DNA from: Schistocephalus solidus
Lineage: Eukaryota > Platyhelminthes > Cestoda > Diphyllobothriidea > Diphyllobothriidae
DNA: 64,000 bases
NCBI GenBank assembly: GCA_017591395.1
Contig: WEDG01001557.1
Coordinates: 19,768-83,767 of the forward strand
Direction of reading: 5' to 3'
Part shown: positions 21,690-34,440 of the stretch, one piece after another
How the letters are laid out: every line of letters begins with the position of its first letter
Numbering within the stretch: the first letter of the stretch is position 1
Program-made: the position numbers and the translations under genes
The notes under the pieces: model-generated
Seen by the model: only the letters and a program-made list of their open reading frames with translations
Database searches by the model: none
Told to the model about the DNA's origin: nothing

Positions 21690-24025
21690 CAAGCCTCAGG
21701 TGGGAGACCGGAATGGCAATTTGTGGCTTATTAGACGTCCTCCGCCAGTCATACCTAATCATAAGTGTGGACCAGGAACACATGAACCAGCGACCTTGGA
21801 TAATTTAGTCGAACGCACATCTATTGAGCAATGGGCCCGCTTTTTTGTCGGCTACAATCAAGAAAATGACGATAATGTGCGGCTCACCTATCTACTTTAA
21901 GAACATGTATGCTCCATGGTGCCCTGGAGTTCACTTTCGGGCATCGCAGGCGGTCGTATAGCGGCATATTCGCATATGTTGATAACGTGGAGCCGACAAA
22001 GACAAGGGAGATCGGAACGGCCCTTTCTGGCTTATTAGACGTCTTCAGCCAGTCATAACTAATCCCAGGCGTAGACCAGGAACATCTTAACCCGCTCCCT
22101 ATGGTACTTTAGTCGAACGCTTCTCACTTGAGCAACGGGCCCATTGTTTTGTTGGTTGTGATCGGGAATATGATGATAATGCGTGGCTCACTGATCCGCT
22201 TAAGGAACATGTACGTTCCGTTGTGCGCTGGAGATCACATTAGAGCCCTCGCAGTCGGTCGCATAGCGACATGTAGCATAGGTTGATAAGGTGGAAGTGA
22301 CAAAGTGAAGGGAGAGCGGAATGGAAATTTCTGGCTTATTAGCCGTCATCAGCCAGTCATTCCCAATACCAAGCGTAGACGAACTGGCATTATAACCCAC
22401 AAGCTTTGAAAATATAGTCAAACGCTCAACCATGGGCCCATTTATTTGTCGGTTGCTATCCGGAGTATATCGATATGTAGCATATGCTGATAAGGTGGAT
22501 CCGACAAAGACAAGGTAGAACGCAATGGCCATTTCTGACTTATTAGACGTCTGAAGCCAGTCATACCTAATACCATGCGTGGACCACGAGGAATTGAACC
22601 CAGTTCCTATGATAATTTAGTCGAAACGCTCCTCAATTGAGCTAAGGGCCCTTTTTTATGTCGGTTGCAATCGGAAAAAAGACGAAAACGTGCGGCTCAT
22701 CGATATGCTTCAGGAACATGTATGTTCCGTTTCGCACTTGGGCTCACTTAAGAGCACTTTCAGGCGGTCGCATAGCGGCGTGTAGCGTTTTTTGACAAGG
22801 TAGAACCGACAAAGACACGGGAGACCAGAATGTCCATTTCTGGCTTATTAGCCGTCTTCAGCCATGGCTACCTAATCCCAGGTCAGCGTTGCGTAGCATA
22901 TTTTGACAAGGTAGAACCAACAAAGACAAGGGAGACCGGAATGACCATTTCTGGCTTATTAGCCGTCATCAGCCAGACATTCTTAATCACAAGCGTGGAC
23001 CACCTCGCACTCTAAACCGCAACATTTCTTAATTGAGTCCAATTGAGCCATGGGACCGATGTTGACAAGGTAGAACCAACAAAGACAAGGGAGAGTGAAA
23101 TTGACATTTCTGGCTTATTAGCCGTCAACAGCCAGTCATTCCGAATCCCAAGGGTCGACATACTGACATTCTAACCCACACCTTTTGAGAATATATTCGA
23201 ACGCTCAGGCAATGAGCCACGGGCCCATTGATTTTCGGTTGCTATCGGGAATATAGCGACATGTCGCATATGATGATAAGGTGGAAACGAAAAATACAAT
23301 AGAGACCGGAATGGCAATTTGTATCTTATTAGACGTCTTCAGCTGGTCATACATCGGCATAAGCATTGACCACGAACATGAACCAGCACCCTTGGATATT
23401 TTAGTCGAACACTCATCTATTGAACAATGGGCCAGCCGTTTTGTCGGTAACAATCAAGAAAATGACGATAATGTGTGGCTCACCTATCTGCATTAGCAAC
23501 ATGTATGCTTCATGGTGCCCTGGAGTTCACTTTAGGATATCGCAGGCGGTCATATAGTGGCATGCTCTCATATGTTCATAACGTGGAACCGACAAATACA
23601 AGGGAGATCGGAATGGCCCTTTCTGGCTTGTTAGCTGTCATCAGCCAGTCATTCACAATTCCATGTGTGGAAGACCTGGCATTCGAACCCGCAACCTTTA
23701 ATAGTTGAGTCGTACGCTCTACCGTTGAGGCACGGGCCCTTTTTTGTCAGTTGCGATCGGGAATATGCTGATAATTTGCGGCCCACCAATCTGCTTAAGG
23801 AACATGTTCGTTCCGTTGTGTCCTCGGGCTCACTTTAGAGCCATCGCAGGCACTCCCATAGCTACGTGTATCATATGTTGATAATGTGGAACCGACAAAG
23901 ACCAGGGAGACCGGAATTGCCATTTATGGCTTAAAAGTCGTCATCAGTCAGTCATACTCAATCCCAAGTGTGGATCACCTAGCACTCGAACCCGCAACCT
24001 TTGGTCATTGAGGCGAACGCTCTAC
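21690..24025 (-). repeat. Diverged array of the ~302-bp tRNA-like/hammerhead repeat
   Basis: Ten unit starts can be placed by the conserved GACAAAG-CAAGGGAGA word near 21697, 22005, 22308, 22523, 22820, 22931, 23087, 23300, 23602 and 23905. Several intervals are 297-308 bp; others are shortened to 111-215 bp by deletions. Units share the tRNA-like part (for example 23680-23735, with GGTTCGAATGC on the minus strand) and the hammerhead block. Most hammerhead cores carry substitutions; the unit at 22315-22360 keeps CTGATGA and GAA. The array looks older than that at 54.8-64 kb. Confidence 0.8.
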
Positions 24026-25437
24026 CCCTGATTCAAAAAACGAATATTTTTAATGAACTTGTTAGTTTTCTATGCTTCATGTCAATTCAACAAATACAAA
24101 ATAACCACCAATGTGTGGCATATGTCCCACTAAAATTTCAAACTTGTCGTTTTATATGTTAGGTCATCAACTTTTTGAAAAAAAAGTATTTGCGCTGCAT
24201 GGTTTTAATTAGTTTAAAAAAATGCTCCGTTTTAGTAAGGTAATTCTCATTGTGAACTATGGTGGAAAGCCAAATATAATATTTAAATTGAGGTAATCGG
24301 AGCCATTTCGAAGAGAATACGTGTTTTCTAAATGTATAGAAATAAAAACACCGTATTTTCGCGGTAACCGATTAAAAAGGCGTTTTTAGCTCAGGAAGGT
24401 TTACGTATCCGTTTACCTCTTTCCAGTACGGTTATTAAGTGCCTCTCGTGACGCGACTCTTGCAGTGTACTTGCTCCGATCTCAAAGGATCTTTGTTATT
24501 CTTGTTTGTAGAGGAATATACGAAGTCGACTTTGGCAAACGTACGCTTTATATTATGTATCATCAGGCCTTTACAATAATATAAGCAAGGGCAGAGTAAC
24601 AAACCTTTAAATATACAATAAGTCTAGGTATGGAGGAGAGGAATAGTCTGGGTTTATTGACTGTATGTCGGTCCGTGTTAACTAAGAAGTTGAGGGGTTG
24701 TCCAGGAAAAGAAAACCAAAGGAACTCAGACAGTGCTAACTTTTACTAAAGCCCGTAATCACACTGACCTAATTTTTACAATAGCCAATTTAATAAGCAA
24801 GCCATAAAAAGTTGTAAGCTTTCGTTTGTCCAGCCAATTTTGGACAGCTTCAAGACGGTCTCAAAATCACCCCAACTTTTCACCGAGCTTATTTTTAGGA
24901 TTATGTGCTTTTTTGTTTCCATGCTTTGAGCGCACATAAATGGTAACCTGGCTTGCTATTGTTATGTTCGCAGACCATTTTCGTCGAGTAAAAGTTCACT
25001 GTCCCAATTTTAGTGTTACAAAGTTAAAACCAACAACGATCGGATATGTGACTCACTCAAAGCATGGGAAGCACGGAATCCTGCAATACGGTAATAGTGA
25101 TACTAGGGACTTTATGGGTGGGGTAGACGAAAGTGCAATAGAGCTGTTTTCGGGAAGCAAAAGATAAAAAAATTACATTTGCACCATTAGCCGGTTTAAA
25201 TATAGCAATAAAGTTTAAAAACGCGAGTGCGCCAATTAAAATACTGGAAAGTAGGAGCTGTGAGCGTGCGGAAAATATGATAACTGAGGGTAGTGGTTAG
25301 ATATTCCAGGCGAACTGAGCCCCAGCAAATGATGATCAATCAGGCTGAAGGAAAAAGAAGAATATTTCCTTAGATCCGACACTTGCGATGGTCGCGACCG
25401 AAGATATAATTGAAGCTGACAACACTGATAGCCTAAC
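24026..25437. other. No supported gene
   Basis: AT-rich sequence. A frame at 24940-25167 (75 codons) has no domain that I recognise. Confidence 0.4.
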
Positions 25438-25495
25438 TTTAATCCTAAACCCCATAACCTTAGCACTAACCTCTAACCCAAACCCTAGTGTTAAC
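25438..25495 (+). repeat. Short telomere-like degenerate hexamer run
   Basis: About ten loose copies of AACCCT/CCTAAC-type words in 58 bp. The terminal repeats seen at 3-4 kb were not found next to it. Confidence 0.4.
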
Positions 25496-26329
25496 TCTTC
25501 AGGAAGGCATGACATGGACTGAGTGAAATGGAATGGGAGTTAACGTTCGGTCCTACCAAATTACAGATATAGGAATTTATTGGAAGTAAAGACTAGCCGG
25601 AACTATATATCCTATCTCAACCCGAAAAAAACAAAAAGAAATTTAAGTCGCGGATCACTGCTTGACGAATTAGCGTTACGGACGGGGAGCTTTTGTATTT
25701 CAAGCAACTCTAGTTATGAACATATTAAATAGATAAACTCCAGTTCAGTCGATCAAGTTACCTATACCACAGTCTACAGCCTGGATTGTAGGTTTCCATG
25801 CATAGGAGTTGAATTAGGTCAGCGAATGCGCATGAACCCACTTCCAGTCGGTTTGACTCAGACTTGCCATTAGTAGAGGATGGGACAGGGAGGCAACGCC
25901 AGTGAAACGCGGACAGCGCTTGGTTGCGCCGCTTCAAGTAGCAAGATAACTCCGGCCTATCCCGGACTGAAGCTCATGGTGCAAGGATTCCTTTTTAATG
26001 TGACTTTAATGGCATTTCTCACTTTAACGAGGTTTGACGCTCTCCGATGTCTGCTGCGTACGCGCGTAGGGAGTAGCACGCGGGGATTTAATTGCATTAG
26101 TTACTCTCTTGACTTTGTCTCGCAAAGGGTTGGTGTGAAAGGAAAGAATGATGGAGGACTGCGAGGTCCTCGCACACAACAAATCCGTTCATCTGCAAGT
26201 GACTACTGCGCCTTCCAGACAGTCATGACCCTCATACAATAGATTTGCCAGCCCATGAAACGTTAACTGAAATTCGCAAATATGTCACTGACTCGAAAAT
26301 ATTACTTAATTTAGGTTGTTATGTTAAGT
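25496..26329. other. No supported gene; one 120-codon frame of unknown meaning
   Basis: The frame 25880-26242 (+) codes for a cysteine- and arginine-containing peptide without known motifs. Part of its DNA (25975-26025, with ATGTGACTTTAATGGCA) faintly resembles the RTE 3' UTR, which also gives chance frames elsewhere here. I do not call it a gene. Confidence 0.4.
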
Positions 26330-26600
26330 AACATGCAGCATAATCCCCAGGGTATTTCAGTCACGATAGCATACTGGCATTCGAATGAGCTTCTTTTCGG
26401 TCGTCTGTGAAAACTACTGTCTGTTAAAATATATAATTAAGTAGTATGGATTTTTTCCAATTATTTTCGGTACCCTTATAAAGTCAAATATATTTCATGG
26501 AAAACATGCATGAAAATAAGCCCTCTTATACTCATTTGGTAGCACATTGCGTCTCCTTCAAATTCCATCCTTGATTAAATGGGGCAACAAAGGTTGACTT
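26330..26600 (+). repeat. Dispersed repeat X, copy 3
   Basis: Shares GCATAATCCCCAGGGTA, AAGTCAAATATATTTCATGG and GCGTCTCCTTCAAATTCC with the two copies near 19-20 kb. It ends before the second half of the other copies and abuts the mariner relic. Confidence 0.45.
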
Positions 26601-26679
26601 TTCTGGGTTGTGGAGTCTGAAACTTGCTGGAAAAAAAACAGCTTCGTAATGTTTTATAAAAACTGGGAACATATTTTTA

Positions 26680-27550
26680 TTCATCAAAGTATGCATCCAT
26701 ATTTTCAATACAATTTTGCCATTTCAGCGGTAGATTTTTCAGGTCCGTTTTGTAAACGCCTGGTAATCAAGAGTCAACTGAATTTTCGAAAAACCTGCTT
26801 TCCAGCATTGTAGAAAGTAAATTTTTTTCCTATGAAAAGTTTATCCAAATTCCAGAAGAAGTGGTTGTCAGTGAGGACAAGATCTGGTATGGTGGATGAT
26901 GGAGAACTCTCAACTCCAACTACTGTAGTTGTTTTCACTGCCATTTGCGCAGAGTGTTGTCTAACGTTGCCAAGTAAGAGAATAAGAGTCGGTTGGTTGA
27001 CCAATCTAGGCCGCTTTTTCTGCAAGTTTTTGGATAAGTTGGCTCAACAGGTTGCAGCATACTTCTGACGTGATCGATGCGCTATGTTTTACAAAATCAT
27101 AATGGATCGCACCTGCACCAGACCACCAAACACTCAAAATCGACTTTTTTGAAGAATATTGGGCTTTGGGCTGTTTTTGTAACATTTCCTTGCACGACCA
27201 CCGGGTTGAACGTTTATGGATATCGTATTGAATCCATTTCTCATCACATGTTACAACTACATCAAAAAAGTAATCACTTTTGAGACGATAAAGAAACATC
27301 ATGCAAGCTTCTGAACATTGATGTTTCGGCTTTTAATTTAGTTCATGTGGGACCCACATATCCAACTTTTTCACTGAATGAACTTCAACTAAATGAGTGT
27401 ATATTGTTTGCTTGCCAAACCCAAACACTAACGATAATTGTTGTGCACTTTGAGATTGATCTGACACTTTAGTTCATCATTATTCACCTTTCATTCTGGC
27501 CGACCGCGTGGTTTATTCGTGAGGGCAAAGTTACCAGACCGAAATTGCAC
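26680..27550 (-). pseudogene. Mariner-family transposase relic
   Basis: Minus-strand fragments follow a mariner transposase in order: KKLDMWVPHEL (near 27350), VVVTCDEKWIQYDIHKRSTR with the first catalytic Asp and SILSVWWSGAGAIHYDF (27260-27080), then LILLLGNVRQHSAQMAV (about 26975) and the third-Asp region IPDLVLTDNHFFWNLDKLF (about 26890). The second catalytic Asp, normally in a HDNARPH-like motif, is Gly here. Stops and at least one frameshift (around 27010) break the protein. The enzyme would have cut and pasted its own transposon; this copy is dead. Terminal inverted repeats were not identified. Confidence 0.85.
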
Positions 27551-28067
27551 AAACAAAATTTTCTAAAATCTGCTGCGCAGAAATATTAGAGCAAAATGTC
27601 ACATTTATATTTCGGGCTGTCTGCGATCCTGTATTTTTCATTTTATAAATAATATTTAAAAATCATATGAATTTCCGATTTCTCCATCTTTCAACGAGAA
27701 AAATATATATTTTTATAGGGCAAAATGGTGTAGAAAGATTAGATATATGTAACAACTTTCTAAGAAAAAAACAAAAAGTGTCAAAACACAAAGGGGAAAT
27801 AAGAACCTCTTAAACTAGACCATATGGCTCACTACAATTTCATACTTAACGACCCAATATATCCCGATAGCTTGCAGGTTTTCGGAGGCCAGATTGATTA
27901 AATGTCCTCAAGGCTGGATGAAAGCAAAGAGGCAGGTGGTTGCTGTGACGCCTCGTAGATCAGGAGTCTCTTGCGCCTCTCGTCCATCCTAGGTTTCACC
28001 ACCTATTCATAAACCACAATTTTTGAACCTCCCAACGCTATAATATTTACTCAAACCCCGATCAGTC
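27551..28067. other. No supported gene
   Basis: AT-rich flank between the mariner relic and the next satellite array. Nothing recognised. Confidence 0.4.
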
Positions 28068-28083
28068 ATATATATATATATAT
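28068..28083. repeat. (TA)8 microsatellite at edge of the satellite array
   Basis: Perfect TA run fused to TGATAGTGTGTGGCTCACCG, which is the interior of a ~302-bp unit (normally preceded by GGGAATATGA). The microsatellite thus replaces the rest of that unit. Confidence 0.8.
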
Positions 28084-29012
28084 GATAGTGTGTGGCTCAC
28101 CGATCTGCTTAAGGAACATTTATGTTCCGTTGTGCCTGGAACTCAAACTAGAGTACTCACAGGCAGTCGCATAGCGACGTGTAGCATATGTTGATAATGT
28201 GGAACCGACAAAGACAAAGGAGACCGGAATGGCCATTTCTGGCTTATTAACCGTCATCAGCCAGTCATACCCAATCCTATGTGTGGAACACCTGGCATTC
28301 GAACCCGCAACCTTTAATAGTTGAGTCGAACGCTCTACCATTGAGCCACGGGCTCGTTGCTTTGTCGGTTGCGATCGGGAATATGATGATAGTGTGTGGC
28401 TCACCGATCTCCTTAAGGAACATGCATGTTCCGTTGTGCCCTGGAGCTCAGACTAGAGCCCTCGCAGGCGGTCGCAAAGCGACAAACTTGGTCCACCTGG
28501 CACTCGAAACTGCAACATTTGGTATGTTATTCGAACGTTCTCCCATTCAGCAACGAACCCGCTGATTTTTCGGTTGATATCGGGAAGATGATGATAATGT
28601 GCTGCTCAGCGATCTGCTTAAGAAACATGCATGTTCCGTTGTGCCCTGGTGCTCACTTAAGATCCCTTGCGGGCGGTCTCATAACGACGTATAGCATCTG
28701 TTAATCAGGTGGGACTGACGTAGACAAGACAGGAATAACCATTTCTCGCTTTGTAGCCCTCATCAAAATGTAATACCCAATCCCAAGTTTGAACCACCTG
28801 GCACTCGAACCCGCATTCTTTGGAAATTTAATTGAGCTTCCTACCACTGAGCCAAGAGCCCGTTGTTTTGTTGGTTGCGATCCGGAATATGATGATCATG
28901 TTCTTCTCGCTGATCTGCTTCAGGTACATGTACGTTCCCTTGGGCCCTTGAGCTCACTTTAGAGCCCTCGCAGGCGGTCGCATAGCGACGTGTAGCATAG
29001 GTTGATAAAGTG
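28084..29012 (-). repeat. Short array of the ~302-bp tRNA-like/hammerhead repeat
   Basis: About three units. The first (hammerhead 28222-28266) keeps the full core; the next, near 28490-28700, has lost its hammerhead block; a third (28720-29000) is diverged. tRNA-like portions with box B-like GGTTCGAATGC (28297-28307) and box A-like TGGCTCAATGG are visible on the minus strand. Confidence 0.8.
28222..28266 (-). ncRNA. Candidate hammerhead ribozyme (satellite type)
   Basis: On the minus strand: GACTGG, CTGATGA, a stem II of GGTT/AGCC closed by a C-A mismatch, GAA, ATGGCCAT as palindromic stem III, T as cleavage residue, CCGGTC. Stem I GACTGG/CCGGTC forms six pairs including one G-U. All core bases are as in the hammerhead consensus. 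Confidence 0.6.
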
Positions 29013-29398
<386 letters not shown>

Positions 29399-29439
29399 GA
29401 GAGAGCTGACCACCATCATAGAGGCCACCGGTCACGCAC

Positions 29440-31690
29440 GTTGAGAGCGCCAAGACTGGTTGCATGACGATGACGAAGAAATCTGCACTCTTCTCTTCAA
29501 TAGGAATAGGTTCTGCGCAACCTACAGTAAATCCAAACCCTTACGAGGCCTAGTACTGCCGAGGCTAAGGGAGATTCAGAAAGACTAGCCGGCTCGCAGA
29601 GCAGGGGAGGTTCATGAATGTGCCGACCGTGGTGAGACGAATAATTTCTTCGCTGCCGTCAAAGCAGCTTATGATCCTCAAGTCGATGGGATTGCGCCAG
29701 AACTCAGACATCATGCTGCAACCTCTCCTGGCGCATAAGTTAAAGATCCTGGAGTTCTTGGTTGCGCACTTCCAGTATGACCACAAGCAACCGCCCACAA
29801 TCTGTAAGGAAACCATCAACCGACCTCCTTAATTAAACACCAAAGGCGACCATGATTGTCCCCCTCCCTACCTAAGACGATCAGCGCAGTGCAACAGCTG
29901 TCCAGTGGAAAATCACTTGGAGCAGACGCATTTCCTGTCGGTCTGCAGATATGACAGCCCACAATTGATGGAGATGCATACCGCATTATTCCAGAAGATA
30001 AGATGACATGGACTCATTCCCTAAAACTTCTAGGAGGCAACCATCGTACATGTATAAAAACATAAAGGGACACCGGTAACCCTGTAAGTACTGCAGAGAC
30101 ATCTTCCTTTTTAATTTCACGGATCAAATATTTGCCCGTGTCCTACTCAATCGCTTGAACAAGCGGCTGAAGCGGGCACTTCCTCTAGGAAACCAGTATG
30201 AATTACGAAAAGCCAACAGAACCACGGACATGATCTTTGTAACCTTCCAACTGCCGAAAAAGTAACAATCCATGGGGAGTTCCCTTTACACCATCTTCGT
30301 GAATCTGACGAAGTCTTTCAATACAAAGAACTGAGATGGTCTTTAGAAAATAATGAAATTCTGATTTCTGGAGCGATTCACACAATGAAACGACGGCGCA
30401 GGTCACGAACAATGGGGCAATATCTGAAGCAGTCGAGTTGGCCAACGAGGCGAAGCAGGGCTGCTTAACCGCACCAACCTCATTCAGTCTCATGTTCTCA
30501 GCTACGTTGATGAACGTCTACCCTGGGCAGCGCCCAGGGATCGAGATAAACTACAGAACCGACGGAAAACTGTTCCAAATCCCTCATATACAAGTACCTT
30601 CGAGGGCATTCCAGGTCAATGTCCATAAACTACCGTTGGCGGATGACTGCGCACTAAATACCACGGTGGAAAATGACATGCTGTAGTGTGGATCTACTTT
30701 CCTTTAGTTTCTTCAATTTCGCGCTGACTGCCAACATAAAGAAGACACTGGCTATGCACCAACAGAGACCAATGCTCACAACGACAAACCCTGTATCGCT
30801 GTCAGTGGAGTTCTACTCACAGCAGTGGAATCATTTGCGTGGCTTGGGAGTACAATTTGAAGACCGAGGCCATAATCACAATTCGGAACTGCAAAGCCAG
30901 CTAAGCCTTCAGCCAGCTAAAGCATTCCATAGGAAACCATCGTTAGCTCCTAATCAACCAACCGAAAAATCGCTGCCAAACCAACAAGAGGACTCCAAAA
31001 GACTCACGTGTTGCGGACGCAAGCACCCAAAGTCTGCTGGCTTTTTCACACTGCCGACGGATATTCCGGAAATAGATAACCCTAGCTAAACATCTGCGAA
31101 TCAAGTGCAATATTAACACGATCAACCAACACCCCCACCACCACTGAAGACGCTCCTACCGTCCTGTGCACTAGCACCCCTTCCACCAGCAATGTAGAGT
31201 TATTCCAACCCATTGCGACCGCATTTTACATAGAACTGAACGATCACTGGAGAACCTATTATATTCATACCAGCGATCCAGTTCCTAAAACTGCAACATA
31301 CACGCGCCTCGACTGCACACATGGCCCCGGGACATTCGGCCATATGCGCCCTTAAGACGATATTTGAAAAAAACACCGCAGTAGAGGCATAATCACCAAA
31401 CCATGTGCTACCTGCAAACCCACATCCAGAGGCTAAATATGAACCTACTCCGCTAAATTCCTACAAGTCGCCCACGTAACGCCGCGCACCCACTGCAATA
31501 AATATTAAATCAACTCTGCCACAGACAATATGGCGGACGAAACGTCCCACGACAAGGTGTGCTAAAAGCCGTGGCTTGAAAGGTCGCCAACTGAGGGGAT
31601 AACTCGGGCCTTCATTAGAGGCCGTAGAGTCAGGTTACGGTGGCTCCTTCCATCCAAATGAGACCCATGACCCTGTACTACTGGAATGAA
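29440..31690 (+). mobile_element. Old RTE-like retrotransposon copy (copy 4)
   Basis: Fragments match the minus-strand RTE in collinear order: linker QDWLHDDDEEICTLLFNRNR (29450-29520), NNFFAAVKAAYDPQVDGIAP (29640-29690), TISAVQQLSSGKSLGADAFP (29885-29945), FARVLLNRLNKRLKRALPLG (30130-30190), NRTTDMIFVTFQLP, motif B region EAKQGCLTAPTSFSLMFSA (30447-30510), and LPLADDCALNTTVENDML (30630-30680). A finger remnant FGHMRP (31337-31354) and a 3' UTR fragment (31560-31690, CTAAAAGCCGTGGCTTGAAA) follow. Many stops and frameshifts show it is older than the 13.8-17.3 kb copy. Confidence 0.75.
30060..31089 (+). pseudogene. Decayed RTE-like reverse transcriptase
   Basis: The RT of copy 4, readable across several frames. 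Motif A is reduced to FVNLTKSFNTK, in which the catalytic Asp is Asn. Motif B is EAKQGCLTAPTSFSLM. Motif C reads LADDCAL, keeping the Asp pair. The frame 30673-31089 is the following connection region (ALTANIKKTLAMHQQ). Clearly inactive. Confidence 0.7.
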
Positions 31691-34440
31691 AGTTCTTATT
31701 CGTGAAGTTAGAACCTAGATCCGTTTAGTAAAGGATGGGAGGGTGCGGTGGGTGGTGTGAAAGTTTATCTTACAATACACCAACTCAGATTCAAGTCGCC
31801 ATTCTGTGAGACACGAAGCGGACGTCGTCGTCACTCGTAAAGGCCGAACTATCATCATCCCAGGCTTCGATTCCTTGGTGAGCTTCAACTTCTTGCTCCC
31901 TCACAGTAGAGCCCGTAACTCCTTCGATGGATAGGTGGTGTGGACCCTCCTCAGAACAGGCTATCAAGTCACCGTCATGCAATCGTCAGCTGGTGTCTAA
32001 ATGATTAAAAACCTCCTGACACCTTCATCGCCTCCGCCACAATCCCGAAGACCGGTTAACAACCACCGTGATAAACGCACCTGCTACTCACAGTAGTAAG
32101 ACTCGTCGACAAGTCTCCACACCCGTATTTGACAATGGTGGCTGATAGCTAGAATGTATGGCCTGGTGGCATTCGACCGATTCGGATTAATATCCATGTA
32201 CACGTGTAAGCAGAAAGGCAATCAGTTGTTAAAGTACAAACCCATCAACTGTGTCCGGTCTAAATCGCGAACCAAGACGGATAGGGCAGACGCTGCGCTA
32301 ACTTGAAGGCGAATTCTTGGATGCACCGGCAATGGGTAGTAGGCCAATTGAAGACATGAGTCAATGTGGTGGGCGCTGTTCCCCGTGCGCATCACCGGCC
32401 TTGCGATGTTTGTGGACGACGGATTGGCTGACTAGAAGCTGCGGCCACAGGACAATTATTTGTGCTACACTAACAAAACAGTGGGTTTGATTGTGTGCAC
32501 GTGAAACAGCCAACGAACTCGAGGCAGAGCACATCATGGTCAGCAGAAGGCGCAAGACACACGAGCTATACATCCCAAATTTCGAAAAGGTTGCATAATA
32601 CTCGACGCTCTAGAAACATAAACACCCGTCACTCCACAGTCCGTATTACGGAATTGAACTGAAAGTAAAGGTTAAGGTATTCATTCCATAGGGCCGATTA
32701 ATAAATACAAATCTGTCTAGAAGCAGAGCAGTGGACGAAAACTTCTGAGGATTTGAACGATGCCGGTAACGCACGTGAGCATCTTCCCAGCTTCTACGAT
32801 CAGCAATTCAATCACTTGCAGAGTTTCGTCCTTCTCCCGACTCTATGGCGAAGCATGACCATCTCACATTATGATAAATAGTGTAATAATGGGGCTACGA
32901 AACAAGACATCCGGAGAGGATCAACCCGTTGAAGCCTGTGTTTTGAGTCGACAGTCACCACCGCGCTGATAGAAAAGGCATGCGAGTGAGTGCATAAGTA
33001 GTCCCGATCGACGATGCCCACATAATCTATCATTGCTATTAAAGCCTTCTATCGTTCCACCTGTGGCTGAGACGCACCTCCTATCCACACAAGGCTGAAC
33101 GTCCGATACAGATGAATCCCGTGTCCCCCACATCTAGCTACGTTATTGACCTGGTTTTTTTTAAGGTATTGTATGCACTGTTCAGGCACCAGCCGATGTA
33201 CTAAAACTTGATGGAAAATTCTTCAAAGTCATCATAATCTAGAGAACGAGACTGCTCGATTAATTGGGTTGTCAATAAACACGACATACGGAAGTGTTCA
33301 AAAACTATGATAGGCCTAACGACTGTAAACTTGGAGGTAGACAACATACATCGACACTAGGTGGGTAGAAAAAAGAGAGATAACATCGCCACTATCAAAT
33401 AGCATCGGTAAGATTGCAAAGAGTCTAAGGCTAACCAAGACTGCTCGATTATCTAAAACGTTCACATGAAACGGACATTCTTTCGGCGAATTCTCCGACA
33501 CTAGCATGAATACAGGGGTTCGGACGTTGAGGACACGAGAAAACGGACGTAGAAAATCAGGGACTACCAAAGACCCATTCAGTAAATGTCTAGTCTTAAA
33601 TGACAGCCAACGCTGGTTTGGAGTTTGCAAGGGTTAATAAAAGTGGACTATATACTTTATTTTACATCTGCTCTCGCGAGAAGAAACGTCAGCCTAGAAT
33701 GAGCATGAGCAAGTTCGTCGGGCTACCAGGAAGATGACGAATTCCCGGCACCCAACTTGTCCAGTGGACATAGGTGGGCTGACCAATCACCATGGCGATC
33801 ATGCATTATTTAGCTCTAACGGTCCACTGATGACATCTCAGAAGCAAGTGCCGTCTATGTCGGTGCGATGAGACGGTCGAGTAGAGGTGCATGGGAGGTG
33901 CAACGGTCAGCAACGCTATCAGATGCTTCCTCCACACCATGCAGCCCATGTTCCTGCGACGACACGGATAGCGGGACTGTGTATTGCGTCTGGAAAGTTC
34001 CCTAAACGTGCTGAGAGGCATGATAGTAGGTCTCACTTTGTTATTTGAAGACGAATTGAGTTTGTGCGGATCAGCCGGTCGACCATATCTTGACGAGGCC
34101 GAGCCTGTCTACTCCGGATATAAGTCTTGTTCGGGGTTTTGGTCAAACGGGCGGACCGGGATGTAATAGAGCTCCCTTAAAAGCTAATAACCCGTTTACT
34201 ACCTTGTATAATGGACACGAAAAAACGCCCAGCCACTTGCATGTACAATGAACGATGTTTAAGCGGGAATAATTCCGAGAAAAATCAAGAACTAGCTTCA
34301 GCCACTTCCTTGGTATTGCCAGTGTACTTTAAGAACCGCAGATAGCAATGCTCGGAGTGAATGCGGGCGTGGGTGAGAACTATAGGCGAATATGAAGGAG
34401 CAAAATAGGCACTACCGGACGAAATATATTTTACATCACA
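31691..34440. other. No supported gene; long unannotated stretch upstream of RPS3 3' end
   Basis: About 2.75 kb in which I see only short frames without domains (the longest 104 codons, 33316-33630 minus). Base composition is mixed with no tandem repeat. The words AGACTGCTCGATTA occur twice (33248 and 33437). Unrecognised old transposons are likely but not shown. Confidence 0.4.
34425..34430 (-). terminator. Possible RPS3 polyadenylation signal variant AATATA
   Basis: AATATA lies 11 nt past the stop codon. No canonical AATAAA is seen closer than this. Weak evidence. Confidence 0.25.

Noticed and set aside
25880..26242. 120-codon plus frame
   Set aside because: No motif; part of it faintly resembles RTE 3' UTR, which produces chance frames elsewhere in the window.
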